This document shows, piece after piece, positions 48,473 through 62,533 of a stretch of 64,000 nucleotides of DNA (its first letter is position 1; each line of letters begins with the position of its first letter). The position numbers and the translations under genes are program-made. The stretch comes from Hoplostethus atlanticus (taxonomy: Eukaryota; Chordata; Actinopteri; Trachichthyiformes; Trachichthyidae): NCBI GenBank assembly GCA_034670405.1, contig JAXDDX010000049.1, forward strand, positions 1,984,001 to 2,048,000, in the 5' to 3' direction. The notes under the pieces were generated by a model that did not search any database, was not told the DNA's origin, and worked only from the letters and a program-made list of their open reading frames with translations.

Positions 48473-50498
48473 TGTCCCATACTCCTACACACACACATTA
48501 TCCAAACACATGCAAACAAGCAGCCCTTAACCCTCTCAGTCCGGCACAACACAGCGACAGCACCATTATCTTGTCTGGTGATTAAGTAAATGCAGCTTCC
48601 AGAGAGGAAGAAGCTACTCTCAGGCCATTAGTCAAGAAGATAACCGCCCTATACCCTGCACTGGACCACTCAGCAGAATCTGCAATCCTCTCTGTCCCCA
48701 CTCTTCTTCTCACAGCTGGAGAAAGAAAGAAGTGAGGCAACAACAGAAAAATGTGATGCAATCTGAATCTCCTGAAGATTAAATGCCTCACTCACGAGCA
48801 AAAAACAAAAAATGCAGCTGAGGAGAGAGTGAGAGACGGGAACTTCTCCAGGCAAGATCGTTCACCTGACAGTCACTCCCCCTGACAGGCCAGGGGATGA
48901 ATTTAAGTATTTATACCTTGTGAGGAGGTTATTTTGACATACTCTGCCACTCTGAAATGAGTGAGGTAAATGAAGGAGTAGAGGGGAGAGGAGAGACAAA
49001 AACAAATCACAGCGCCAGGCGTTGCGTGGCATTCGTTTAACTTGCAGAATCGCATTATGATGAATGGGAAAAAGGGAGCACATGTGCAATAAACAAAAAG
49101 GGGGTGTATTATTAAGATTGTTGTTCATTAACACTGATATGCTGTGATGGTGTGAGGAGAGGGATGTCGCATGCAGGCTGGGCTTTTCATGTTAGATTTG
49201 GCAGACCTCAGTCAATAGACAGGCTTCTGCCTCATTCTTGTCATCAGAGATGATTTATCAGTCAACACAGGTTGATTCAACACAGGTTCAAACCTCTAAT
49301 CTTCCAGCTCATAGTTTTCCCACATTTGCTCTTCATTTCAACAGCCCTTTTTGCCATCTCCTGCTATGGCTATCTTCCCACAGCACAAACGATCCTGCCA
49401 CCCAGGGGACTGCAAATGAGCCTTTTACTTCATCCCCATTCATTCTCATAACGATTTGCACACACCATGAAGGCAAATATGTGTGGTTCATGCCAAGCAT
49501 GAGAGGAACACCAGACAACACAGACACGATGAGCGGTTCACCATTAAGGTTAATGATTAAAAGTAGATATGAATTCAGATTGTTGCTAATCAAAGGAAAG
49601 ATTTAAACCCTCAGCTGCTGTAGAAATGATAGAGGTGGTGGGTATTTGCCTAATTTTGTGTAAATACCCATCAGCAAGGATGAATTATAACAGGAAATGA
49701 TATCATTGCAAAATAATTTTGGTGCAAATTGAGATGTATAATGTCTGCTGTGATGAATAACACATGCTACACGCACAAGTGGGATACTGAGCTATGATGT
49801 TGAGGAGAGCTGGCATTTGCACCTCCAGTATGATGCCTCTGAGCAGTCAGTGTGCATGTGTACTAGAGAGATGTTTGTCGGAGAGAGGGAGATGAGAAGG
49901 CAGAGATCCCGAGGCAAGCATTTACAATCAGCATTAAGCCGGGAGGCCTGTACACACTCCTACACTATAATCCCTCTGAGGGAAGCCACCACGGTCCATT
50001 TGACCCCGACTCATAGGAAGGAGAGAGGGAAAGAGAGAGAGAGAGGGAAAGCGCACACAGAGGGAGATGGTGATAACATGCATGAAAGACTGGATAAATA
50101 AAACAAAAAGGCTAAGGAAACAGAAGGCATTGCGAAGGCAGATGTAATAAAGTTTGCCTTCATATGAGGGGTTTTCATTTCATTATCTGGTTGTGTAAAC
50201 ATAAAAAGAGGTGTATATTTACTGGAGCCCTGGCTATAATGTAAAAAAGCTGATAAAGCCTAAGGGCACCTCTGCCTTGTTAACCCATGTTACTTTGTAG
50301 GCTTGGCAAAACAATAATTGTCATGCACTGCGGCTACAGAACAGGTTGTGGATGAAACGTACCTATAATTTAGATGTATAGATAGACAATCTAGTCCCGC
50401 CAAACCCCACCCCAAACCAACACTGTAGAATAATAAAATGTGTTTTGATTATTTTGTTTTACTAAAGTGATTAAAAAGGTTGCAATGAGTTAGTCATT

Positions 50499-51362
50499 AG
50501 CTACATTTACATGCACACAACAATGTGATTATTGCAAGTACTGTAAGTAAGGCAATAATTAAGCCATTTACATGATTGCGTAAACTGACAACTCCCCATA
50601 ATAATCCGGTTTACATGACTGAAGATTTTATCTTGATTACACAGAGAGAAATCAGAAGTTTCTCTTGTTTCTTGTCCTGCCACTATGACATTGTACCAAA
50701 ACAATTGCAGCCACGATTCACAGCCATAGCCCTATCTCTGTTAACATTACAAAATGCCATGCTTCAGGTGCTAGATTGGAGAAGGAGATGACGCATGCAA
50801 TTGCACTGTTTAGTTACAGCCAACCAGTTTGGTGTGCACAAAAGAACCATGAACACGCTAGTGCACCGATTTTGCAAGAGCATGGAGAGTGGCGAGTTGC
50901 ACAAGATTTAATCAAGGTACCCAATGAGATGAGACGTGCAGAGCTTTGATGGGACGCACATAACTGTCCTGCCACCATCGAATGGCTGTAGGGATTTCAT
51001 CAACCAAAAAAGATGTCCCTCACATCATATAAGAAGTTGTGGATGATGGATAATGGTAAGAATCACCCCTTAATCTAACCAGTACAGACCTCCGTTCCTT
51101 TCTACCTCCACACAACACGATGAGCTGGGCACATGCACATCTTGACCATATAGTTCAAGAAATGCAACTAAGGTGTAACTGGTGTCTATTGATTAAAATC
51201 AAAGTAATCCACATATGCTACTGCAATTATGCTACTTCAATGTCAAGCATAATCACATCAATATAATCAGAGTATGGTGTTTACATGGGATCTGCCATTC
51301 TCACATTATTGCCATAATCTCATTATAATCACATTTTTGATGTGCTTGTATAAAGCATGGCT
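50499..51362 (+). mobile_element. decayed PIF/Harbinger transposon with internal deletion
   Basis: The ends are inverted: AGCTACATTTACATGCACA..AATGTGATTAT on the left, and AGCCATGCTTTATACAAGCACA..AATGTGATTATAATG as reverse complement of the right. Inside, the plus strand reads FGVHKRTMNTLVHRFCKSME (from 50828), a helix-turn-helix-like block, and DGTHITVLPPSNGCRDFINQ (from 50948), which matches the first catalytic Asp region (DGTH) of Harbinger DDE transposases. Stops and the short 864-bp length show that it is dead and internally deleted. The flanking 3-mers ATT and ACT would be a TSD with one change. It lies in hcn1 intron 3, antisense to the gene. Confidence 0.75.
50828..51055 (+). pseudogene. 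remnant of Harbinger transposase coding region
   Basis: Two transposase blocks survive: FGVHKRTMNT..LVHRFCKSMESGELHKI, ending in a TAA, and after further stops DGTHITVLPPSNGCRDFINQ. The usual EMEAQ..QQFQQV-type spacer is largely gone, and the second and third acidic catalytic residues were not found. It cannot encode an active transposase. Confidence 0.65.
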
Positions 51363-52441
51363 ACTGACTGATGAATTCATATCAAAGTGACATATGCAAA
51401 CATAACAGATAACAGGGTTCCATGTGGTTCTGGTGAGGTCTATTATACACACCTTCCCCATCTAGAGCCACTAAAACAGCGGCAGCATTTGCACTAAGAA
51501 ATGGCTGCAAAGCTGCAAGCATAATTTCACTACCAAAATTGTACCGCGCCACCTAATATCTGTTGACACTCCCCTCTATTCCACTCCACCACTCACTTCA
51601 GCACAAGCAGTGTAATGGCGAGCCATAAAATTATCAAACAGGTGCAAGCGGGGGAAAATAATAGGTCTCTAAATCAATTTCCCTAATACATCAAGGGAAT
51701 TTCAGGCTTTAACTCCTGGAATTCTCACTGTGGTTTTGCCATTTGGATGCACACTCAATAAATGAGAAAAAACACTGTAGTCGAGAACAAAGAAAAAATC
51801 AATATGCTGCTTCTTGCTACACTGTTGAGCTAGATATAACTTGAGTCACTGAGAACACTGCTGCTTAATCCATGTCTACGTGTGTGGTATGTGTGTGTGA
51901 ATGAATCGTGGAAACTGTACAAGCCAAATAAGTCAAATTTGACTAGATACCAGGAGTGCAGTGCTGAGAAATTCAAAGCACTCAAAAAAAGAAAAACTGT
52001 ATAACAGTTTCCAGGTCCCTTTCCTGCTCTTTCCTAATAAGGGAAATATATAATGATGCACAAGGTGGACTATACTTTATTGGTCTACCACAGTTGTTTC
52101 AGAACATGAAAACAAATGATTTGTTTTTCATAGAGCAAAGTACTGCTAATTTTAATTAACATTTTCTTCAAATAACGCAGAAGAACAGCAAGTCCCCGTG
52201 ACTGAAGCAATGAAGACCAATGGACTATGACTGTGACTGTTTGTTGGGACAACAATGGAATTTTTTTCAGTATGTTTCAATGTGATAAAGCAGTTCACAA
52301 TAAACAGTAGCTCAATTCATCCAACTCTTCACGCTCTAACTACAGTACACTAAATAAACTACAAGTGCTTTCTGTGATCTACTGACAACACACCTATAAG
52401 CTGGCAGGATGTTGTGTTCAGTGATTCCACAGATACATTCA

Positions 52442-52663
<222 letters not shown>

Positions 52664-54194
52664 TCAAAAAAAAGAGAAAGAGAGAAAGAGTGCGACCTCA
52701 GTTAGTCATCTTGATGATATGCTCTCCTGTGTGTGTAAATGTGCACTCACAATATGATAGGGCTCATAAAGTTGGATCATTTGTAGAACACTGTAGCAGT
52801 CAATCATTAGGGTTTAGTTTATCAGTATCTCTGAAACAAAAACACATGCTGTACTTATAAAGGGTAATGTATTGGGCATAGTTACTCCGAAACAAAATTA
52901 CCCTTGAAGTGGAGGACACGGTGTGCCTGTTTGACCACCAGAGGATTTGGTTTGATGCCAGCGTGTCTGTGTGCATCTTTGCACTCACAGATGTTGAGCT
53001 ATTCATAATTCAGCATGGCCTTTGTCCAAAACAAACTGACCAGTGGAGGAAAAACACGTAGCTAACACCGACTGCTTGGTTCGGCTCCCCAGAGTGAGAG
53101 GTCATCACGGAAATACTGAATGAGGCGGTACAGGCCTTATATATCCAGCCAATAAGTGTGTTTAAATGCCATGAGCTGAGGCAAGTGCTACTGCTGGTGT
53201 GGCTGTTTAATGGGAAGTTTCTAGAATAGAAAGTCATCAGCAAGGTGAGTAAAGTATATCTGCAATGAGAAGAGGTTTCACTGACATTGCACCTGGACGA
53301 AGAGAATTGGCTCAGGCATGGCCGGCTAGACTAATTCAGAGATTTTCATTTTCATAAGAAACCCATTACTTCTTTCCAGGTTGGTTACTCCATCATCCTT
53401 CTTAGGCTGAGGCGTAATTCGCCTATTAAAAAAAGTTGAATCTGGAAAAAGATTGTCGGTGATTACCGGGTTTTGGATAATAAACCTGCCCCATTTGCCA
53501 ATTTGTTGAAGCCCATTGTATAATTAGGCCATCGTTTTTCATCCCTAAATGAAAGATTTGGTTTTCATATAATTGTTATCTATTTTAAGGTGATGGCATT
53601 CCTCTCCTCATAAACTGCCTATTCTACTTGTGGATGAATTTAATGACATTTTAATAGGTCCTTATGGTATGGGGCCGTGCTCCATGATGACAGAAGTTAA
53701 TTTTATGCTCAACAAAATTGACAGACAGTGTGAAATAGTGACCTTTTTGTTTCTGGGGAGTTTTTGTAGATTGCTGCTGCTGGAAGTGAACCAGTTGGAC
53801 AATATGACAAATAAATTAAAGTCCAAGATAAGTAGAAGATTTTCACTTTAATCTAACCTGAAAATAGATGGTGGAGGAATTAACTTATATTCTATCTATT
53901 GCTTACCCATTTAGCATGTTGTTGTCCTCTGTATTCAGCTGAATGCATTTCTTATGGGCCGTCAAAAAGCTCCTCCCCTATAACTGGAGCCCCTCCCACC
54001 CCTAAAAACCGTCCAGGCTCAACCAGCTCCGCCTCCCCCAACGATGGTTGTGTAATGCAAACAATGGTGGCAGAGCAGCAAGTCATAAGGCCAAAACCCC
54101 CAGTATGCCTCCCAAACTACGTTTGATAGAACAAGGTCAAAAACAACAATAAACATTGTTATTAGTATTGGAAGATGGAGGAATTTGAGGCAGA

Positions 54195-54350
54195 CCAAAG
54201 GAATTAAAACTGATGCAAATATGATTGTTTTGCACTTTCGATTTCTGATGACTTGTAGTTCTCTTGCCTACCTACGTTGAATGCACTTATTGTAAGTCAC
54301 TTTAGATAAAAGCGTCTGCTAAATGACTGTAACGTAATGTAAAAAAAAAA
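54195..54350 (+). mobile_element. 3' tail of a teleost L2-related LINE or SINE
   Basis: ATGCACTTATTGTAAGTCAC, then TTTAGATAAAAGCGTCTGCT and AAATGACTGTAACGTAATGT, followed by A10, is the fish 3' tail I know as GTAAGTCGCTTTGGATAAAAGCGTCTGCTAAATG. It is shared by L2-clade LINEs and the SINEs that borrow their tails. The A run marks the insertion end. The 5' limit is uncertain; it may reach back to about 53930. Confidence 0.6.
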
Positions 54351-55912
54351 GTAATGTTTTTCTCCTAGATAGCTAAGCACAATGTTTGCTATCAGGGAAA
54401 CTACTCTAGCCCTACTAACTAGATCTAATACCTCATTTCTATTACTCAGAACCAGGCAGGAGCTGTACAGGACTGAACCTGATGAAGGCAAAAGTTGAGC
54501 TAACCAGGCTAATGTAGTGAGGCTACAAACGTTTTCAGCTGTTCGCCTGTTATGCTAACCATGGATAAGTTCAGCTGACCGATTTACTGAGAAATTATGA
54601 ATCAAGGACTTAGATTAGTTTTATGTTTTTTGTATTCTGTTCTGCAAATACATGTACAGAGAGCAGAGTTGCCTAGCCCAGCATACAGGGGAGAGATAAC
54701 GTTATTGCCCATAGCTATCATAGCTAGCTCTATTTGTGATGATCATCTGGTCTTTTGACAATAGCCTTGCTAATATGTATCAATAATTGGTCAGTGTGGT
54801 GTGTTTTGATGTGCCGTAGCAAAACGATTAGTCTTGATGATAATAGAGCTCACAAGCCCTAGAGTGAAACCCATGCTGTTCTCCAGCCATTACTGTGTTT
54901 CACTTTTAGCTGTGTTGCACCTTGCATCTTGGCCATGAGTAATTTCTACAGGTCTAATCAAGAATAAACTGCTCCTAACTGACTGTTGTTAGAAGTTATC
55001 ACAATCCATTTATCTTTGTGCCTGCAGGGGTGTTATTTTACGTAAATCTGACGTAGTATACCTTTAACTAAATACAGTACTTCCAGTTCTTCAAGCAACA
55101 GGAGGGCACCTGGTCCTGTTGGCTATGGGCATTGTGCAACTCTGTCAATATAGAAATGATTATCCTTCACATGTTGTTGATGAGGGAAACTTTCTCCACA
55201 GTACATGAATTTCTAAAGGGGAGTGAGTTACTGATGCAGGTTGTGCTGTTGACTTGAATGGCAGTAGTTTAACAGAACATCAAATCAAATCAGAAGGACA
55301 AAACATATTTAAACATAAAAATATTTTTTTACATGAACATTCAGGCACTTGTGGTTTCTGAATAGTGTTCTATTTTTCACCTTGTGACTGCAATGAAACA
55401 TGTTGAATCATATGCAGCATATTTCACATTATTTTATTATTACGGTTATGCCACAGATGTAGCTGTTGCACGTTTTACTGCCAGCTAGCTGCAGTATTGC
55501 TTTACTGTTGCTCCACCCATGTATGTTTGACAAAACATACATTTATTTTCTTGAAAGTTGTCCCAAGGTGCTGAGTATGATCTGAGAACCAGATGTTTGA
55601 AAAACACTTTTTCTGTGTTACAATATTCAGATTTTGCTCCAGTAGTTTACAAAAAGCCATAATTGTCATCACTGGCCACTGCAGTACTACTGTAAGTTAC
55701 AGTAGATGCAGGATAGATGCAGGATGACAGACTTCCATACTGACCACAGCTATAAATGTGATAAATGCGCTGTAGAACATGCTGAAGATACAATAAGGCA
55801 CAGCCAACTAGAAAAGAAAAATAGTTTTAAAAAGACATTGCTGTCTCCTTGTGATGCTACCTAGGCATAAAAACTGGAGAAGACCAGGACCAGATGGTCT
55901 GTGGTTGCATCT

Positions 55913-55960
<48 letters not shown>

Positions 55961-55968
55961 GCGTGTGC
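55913..55968. repeat. (TG)n microsatellite
   Basis: About 22 TG units, then TGCG-interrupted units. Confidence 0.95.
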
Positions 55969-57210
55969 TTGTGTGCACCTGTGTGTGCTTGCTCGTGCAT
56001 GTACATGTGCATGTATGTGCCTCCATGTGCACATGAGAGAAAGAACGAGTGAGAAAGACACAAAGATATGCAGTGAGAAAAGGCAAACTGCTGTGATGTA
56101 AAGTAAAAGGATGGTGGGTTGGGGTTACACAGACAGAGCGTAGGTACTGTACATACAATAATAATCTACTGAGATACTTGACTTAGAGTAAGAGATGGAG
56201 GGCGCACGTGTTATTGAACATTTCCATTTTCTAGTCACGTTTACTAGTATCATTTCCATAATTGGAGGTGTTGTGCTGACATGTGCTGCTTAATTCTAAC
56301 AAGTTTTGCTCAGCTTAAGCCAACCCTGCCTAAAGAACCCCACTAAACCTCAGGTGTTCTTAAAGCTCTTTGAATTCACATCCCTCCACCCAGCCTATTG
56401 TGACTGTCCTGTAACCTTTCTGCACAAAGGACAGTGGCCACACATAAAGTAGAGGAGAGAACAAAAGGCTGAGCTGATGCTCAGATCCCTGTATGGTTCA
56501 ACTCATCCACAGAGAGATACAGTGCACTGCCCTGAAAGGCTAAATTTAGCTACTAGCTTACAGGATGGCTGTCTCAAAGCGCCCAGTACCTCTCTTGCTG
56601 CCTACATCTTTATTCTTAATTTAGCAGATCTTTCTGCATCTCTTTCTCTCTCTGTGTCTTTTTCTGTGTGTGTGGGTCTATCACAATTTGATTACTTACA
56701 CTAAGAAAGAACAACAGAGTGAGACAGAGACAGAGAGAAAGAAGGTACATATTCCTGGAGGATTGGGATAAGACTGAAAAACAGGAAGTATCACTTTAGA
56801 CCTACCTGAATTGCTAATACTTCACGCCAAGCAGAAATAGCGAGGGCTTGACAGCTTGTCTGCACTTCCCTTCATCAACCAATACATAATTGAAAACACA
56901 ACAAAAAAGACCCCAAAAAAGGGAGAGAGAAAAAAGAATGATAGGAGTGATAGGGCTAGCTTTTAGCTGTGATTGAGCTTCAGGTTAGATTATGTCTATG
57001 AAGGCTGCGGATACAAATTCCCAGGGACCATTTCATCTTGCTGGAAAGCCTCGGTGTCATGCTGACTCATCAGAAGCATGGAACAAATTGTGGAAAGTAC
57101 AGTTGATTGACACACTGCGGCTTTGGTCTGGATTTACACACCATTTCAGGTGCACTGGATAGAAGAGTCTACTAGCTAGCTAGTCAATACCTGGGCTTAT
57201 ACTCTATTCA

Positions 57211-57236
57211 CAGAGCTTCTAATAATAGAAGCTCTG
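57211..57236. repeat. perfect inverted repeat, 11-bp stem
   Basis: CAGAGCTTCTA and TAGAAGCTCTG are exact reverse complements around the loop ATAA. Confidence 0.9.
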
Positions 57237-59031
57237 ATCAAACATTAGTGGTCAGGTCAAAAGATCATACAGAATAAAGTTCACAATGACTTCGTAGTCA
57301 TAGTAGTCTCAGTGATTTGATTTGCTGTAAAAGGTGAGGTGTTTCAGTAGGCTTTTTTCTTGCTGTGTACATTTAGAGAGATAGCACAACTGTGGTACAA
57401 TATTTACCAACAACAATGTCTCCTAGTGACACATTGCCATCAATATGACTCTATTTGTAATAATACAAATAATCGAATGTATCCCTAAAGCTTCTCTGTG
57501 CATGTCCAAAAAAGAATTATGTGTGTACAACCTCCTCCTTATCCTAATTAACGGGTTAATCTCACAGTGAACCCCCTGAGACACAGGAACAGAAAAGAGG
57601 GAGTGAGGCAGAGAAGAAACAAAGGGAAAGGAAACAGAGTTCCTCTGGATTGTCTCTAAGTGCACACTCCAGACACAAGCAGAGGTCTGCTAGCAGACCA
57701 AAAAACACCGCAAGGAAGCAGCAGCGTTAAATGGACATGAGGGAAAATTTTCACTAATGTTACAAAGAAATGGTTGTATAAGCCTGTGTCCACTGAAAGG
57801 GTCTAAATGCATTTTCAGAATGCCCTCTAAGCTCTCAAACTCTGACAGTAGGCGGTAGGTAGTATTGACAGAAAGCCAAAAGCACCGCCAATACTCTCGG
57901 CTGGCATTCGCACGATATAGGCTTAGAATTAAGTGCATCAAGCTTAAATTTGAATGGGGGGGCACAGGTCACCATAATCCTCTAATACAGTAGACAAACG
58001 GCCAAAATATGATGTGATAGTGGCACAAGGTCGCCCGCTGGCCATGCCCAGCCAACATTCACATTTGGCCTTCCCCAATCCATTCAACAGAACACTACGG
58101 TAGAGTAGGATTTGGATGTAAACCAAGGAAATACCGAGATGCCAAGCGCAGCTATATTGACATACATGAATACCCTTGTAAAGACTTCAACTTCATCCAT
58201 AACTTATGAACAATTGTTACTTTACCCTTGAATGATAAATATAACAGATTAATCAACAAGTAGGAATTGTTATTGGTTAATTTCCATGTTATAGTTCATG
58301 TATTATGTGTACGAAATTCATAGAAATGATCAGAAATGTGCTTTGCTTAAGTCTCCAAAGGATTTACACCATTGAAACCTGTCAGGTTAATGTGTGTACA
58401 GTAGGCTGACGTTTTGAATTTGATGCGCAAAGAATGGAGCATGCATAAGAATTGCTCACCGTCAAGCTGTGGGCCTTGGACACGCAATTAGAAAGTGTCC
58501 TTTATGCATCTTCAAATTGGACATGGCAATGAGTGACCTCTGTTTAAGGTTAGCAAGGATTAGCAAGGGACTAATTTGAGGGGATTAAATCCACCGCTGG
58601 CTCTTATATTGAAGGATGACAAAACTGCTTCCAGGAAAATCTGGAATTCTCCTGCTTAACATCGTCTTGTAAATCTCCTTTAAGATCTCTCTTGGTTTTT
58701 CTTAATCACAAAATTACAGTTGAACTGGGATTTCACAAAATAATTGTATCATGTAATGGGAATTTACTGGGATTTAGCCGCCTTGTATCTGAATGTTTCT
58801 CATAAAAAACTTCAAGACAATATTTGTCTTAACAGATAATATGGAATGTTTTAGTACAATTACAATGCCACTTTCTTCCCCAAAGAAAAGCAGTTTGGTG
58901 GAAGTAATTGATAAAGGTATAGTTCAGCGAAACAATATTCCATCAGTTCCAGTTCAAACATACTGTATACTCTAGGACGCTAACATGTATGTATATCTCT
59001 GTAAAACAGACTATAATCGACTAGACTGCAC

Positions 59032-59070
59032 GAGAAGAGAAGAGAAGAGAAGAGAAGAGAAGAAGAGAAG
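59032..59070. repeat. (AGAAG)n pentanucleotide microsatellite
   Basis: About seven GAGAA units, with one AGAAGA slip near the end. Confidence 0.93.
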
Positions 59071-60220
59071 ACAAGAGATTTTCCAATTGAGGATGATGAA
59101 ATGACATCAGTGACGTAACAAATATCAATTCCTTCTGACTCACATCAAAGCAACGTACCCCGTGTCAAAAGGGCAATAACATTTCTCCCTGGCATAAACA
59201 TCCCTGAATCCTCAGCTCCAAGTTAATGAGACGGCACAGTACTTTGTAGCCAGAGACTTAATTAAAAGCCAGGTAGCAATCGATGGGACCTTTACACCGG
59301 GAGAAAACAAGGACTGATCCATTAATATAACAAAGAGCAGTGTCAATTTTACATCGGAAATCATTATTCCAGCACTGCATGTGACAGGAAAAGCGTAAAA
59401 TACACACGTAACCTTAGTCAAACTAACCTTAGTCATTCTTCCTCATATTGATTTTGTTGTCGAACATAATTTGTATCGATTGGGGAAGACAAACATACTG
59501 TCCACCACATTGTCCACGCCTGTCATTCATCTCGTGTGTTATCTGGTTTTCATTTGAATAAATAACAAGTTGTTACAGCTTGATGTTTGTATCACTTCAC
59601 AAGCTAATGAGGTGATGCCGTATCGACAAGTATGTATTTTTAGACTTTCCTTGTTTAGAGGACAGATGCATCACTAAGGTAAGTGATGGAAATGGTGCAT
59701 GGCATTCATTGTCACCAATCAGCCACGAAGAACAGAGTTGTGGTCAGATGTGACTTAACAACAAACTACTAATGTCTAAAACCCTCAATATCACAAAAGA
59801 AATGAAAAAAGGGATTAGGTGGAGGGGAAGAAAGGACGGTGGGTAAGGTGGGGTAGGAGGTTTACCCCACAGAATCACAAAACAACAAAACAACAACAAT
59901 TTATTCTCTGGAATAGCCGTCTTCTACCTTTCCATTTATCAGTGCATTCGTTTAACTGGAGAAGTCACCACTCAACATTTTAAGTAGAGACACATCTATC
60001 CATCTATTTCCTCAATCCATCCTCGTACGCTTTCAATGGGATGTTTTTTTCGGCACTGCCCGCCCCCCAACTATTCTCTCGTCCTTCCACCGAGCATATC
60101 ACACAGTACCACCAGACTTGCTCCCTCACCGTCTCTGCATCTATTTTGGTCGTGTGAGGGTGATAACCTCAACACTTCTGTTCCGTCTTAATCTATGCTC
60201 TACCATTCAGAGCAGCGTGC

Positions 60221-60221
<1 letters not shown>

Positions 60222-60254
<33 letters not shown>
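60222..60254. repeat. (CAG)11 trinucleotide repeat
   Basis: 11 pure CAG units on the plus strand, hence CUG in the hcn1 pre-mRNA. It sits in a locally GC-richer stretch (about 60050-60300) of intron 2. Confidence 0.97.
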
Positions 60255-60257
<3 letters not shown>

Positions 60258-62014
60258 CGCCGGGAGCAGGAGCCCTCGCGGTGCAAAGGGTCACACTTGC
60301 GATGTGTGGATTGTGAAAACACAGGAAAGGAGCTCGGTTTGGAAACGGTGTAAGAACTGAAACACCAATTGTCTTGAAGTCCAAGAGCTATAATGCTGCA
60401 TCTCTTAAATCTCAAAATCTCAGCATGTTGTGGCACATATTACGTGGTAAGTTGTTTGCCAATGAATAATAAGGCTTCTTCGTGTCAGAGGAGACAAAGG
60501 ACGTTTCAAACCACATGTCAAAATGCAGCGGTGCATCAAGTTATAGTCAGGGGGAAAAAAAGATCCTGTTTGATTTATTCATGTCAAAAGGCTAGGCTAT
60601 CTTGGCACTGAGAGTCGAACGTTTGCTTTTAGATAAATTCTTTCAAGGGTGATACATATCAGCAATTCTATTCTATATGGGGGGACGGCTCAGTACATCA
60701 GGAATAAAATAAGTGCATCAGGAAAAAAACGAAATGTATTTATGGATGAGGAGGAGGTTGAATGGGATGTTCTATTGATTTGTGCATGTAACCTGAGCAA
60801 TGGTAACGAAATAACAACATCAGCTCCAAGAAAACATGTACACGACTGACATCTCCAAATGCAAAAGGTACTCGTGTTTCAGAGTGAAAGTTATTGCACC
60901 TGTGTGTTGCTAGCAGGATTAGAAGATAGTGGATACAAGTGAGGATACAAGCGTATACATGTGGAAATAATGATTCAAAATCCCACAAGCACATTCCAAT
61001 ACCCTGGAGACCATCTGTTTTCCCTCATGACCTATTTTGTTTCCCATTGTCTGCTGTAGGAAACCCATCGCGGCGCTGTAGTTTGACAAGAACATTATTC
61101 CGGGAGTTAAATCATTGTCTGTTGCCCATCACGCGGGGCTGGATGGAGGAAAGAGATGAAGAGCTGAGAGAGCTACGAGGGAGGGCAGGGAGAGGCCTAA
61201 GGCATGCTACATCTACCCAAGTCACTGCTGCCTGCCACCACAACCCAGAAACAGGCCCCAGAGCCCATCAAACATTGCTAATTATAGCAGGCAAAAAAAT
61301 GACCGCATGTAAAATATTTAAAGGAGAAGCAAGAACATGGCATCTTATGGATTTGTAAGCTGGTCAATCAGCCAGGCACCAGGATGCCCACTCTCAGTCT
61401 TATTGTGTGTGGTTTCAATAGTGTGGGCATCACATACCTTGACTTTCAATAGTGAGTCAGTTCAATATGTCGTCATCTAGCAATGATATGTGAAAATTAG
61501 TGTGAGTATGAGTATCCTATCTATGTGTTTTGTTTGAGTTATTGTCACCCAATGTGTATTAGTTGAATACAACCCATGGAGTACAGGATAATTGCATACA
61601 GCATCTTAGACTAATAGCTGTTATCACACTCAAAATGTGTAATACTGTAGGCTGTAGCAAAGCCTCTGGGAAGGATTAGTTTTGCTGCGCTATTGCAGTG
61701 ACTGCTTTGGCTCTATAAGTGATACCTGGAAAACAATGATCCTAACACTGATTAATGTATGATTAATGTGATGTAATGTATTGTAATGTTTCCAAACAAG
61801 CGTTCAAGCCAGACACTGATGCCTCCAAACAGAGAGGAATCGGATCGTAATGGATTATAACTAGCTAAGATTGTTTAAGTTTGAAATTAGTTCTCTTCAA
61901 GTATCAAAAATAAACATTTTTGTACTTTGTGGTGTATATTTGTTCTTATAGTTAACCACAATACCTAGCTCACAAACACAGAAGCAAACAAAAAAGTAAA
62001 TATATATATACAGT

Positions 62015-62052
<38 letters not shown>
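62015..62052. repeat. (GATA)n microsatellite
   Basis: About nine GATA units preceded by (TA)5. Confidence 0.95.
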
Positions 62053-62500
62053 GTGTTATGTGTGCTGAGAAGGGAGTCGGGGAAGATTAGTGCAGGAGGG
62101 ATTTGACTGGACTGCGCAGGGTGACCTGCTGTGTCAAGCTGGGCCCTTCCCAACACCAGGGACACACCCTTCCAGATAAAGCACAGGTGGACATGGGCCC
62201 TTGCAAACACAGAGTGACAGGATAGACGTGTCATGCCAATACCATGCCATGATGATACTATAGCTACTAAAGCCCATAATTAATTAATGATGGCCCTCCA
62301 AAAGTAGACTAGTACACGTGGTTCTTCTAAGACACGTAGTAGAAACAGTGCATTTCCAATATAGCAAAACATTGTGTTTTAGAAGAACAGTGGAGAGGGT
62401 TGGATAGGGCTTCACCGGTGCAGTACAGCATTAGAACCAGTCCTCTTCATATGAGACCCAGGCTGGGACAACAGCGCAGTATCCAGTCTCACTCTCGCTA

Positions 62501-62533
62501 AGTTAATCAGGATGCCACACATCCTGATTAACT
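62501..62533. repeat. perfect inverted repeat, 14-bp stem, 5-nt loop
   Basis: AGTTAATCAGGATG (62501-62514) and CATCCTGATTAACT (62520-62533) are exact reverse complements around CCACA. Confidence 0.93.

Noticed and set aside
55040-55075. TCTGACGTAGTATACCTTTAA, similar to a MITE terminus
   Set aside because: I could not find a matching inverted end upstream, so no element can be delimited.
55742-55812. Possible exon upstream of exon 3
   Set aside because: The minus-strand translation gives no HCN S1-S4 motif and contains a stop. The S1-S4 exon is about 420 nt in mammals and nothing like it is present.
60939-61358. 139-codon plus-strand open frame
   Set aside because: Lies in hcn1 intron 2 on the opposite strand; no recognisable motif, no splice context and ordinary composition. 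Probably chance.
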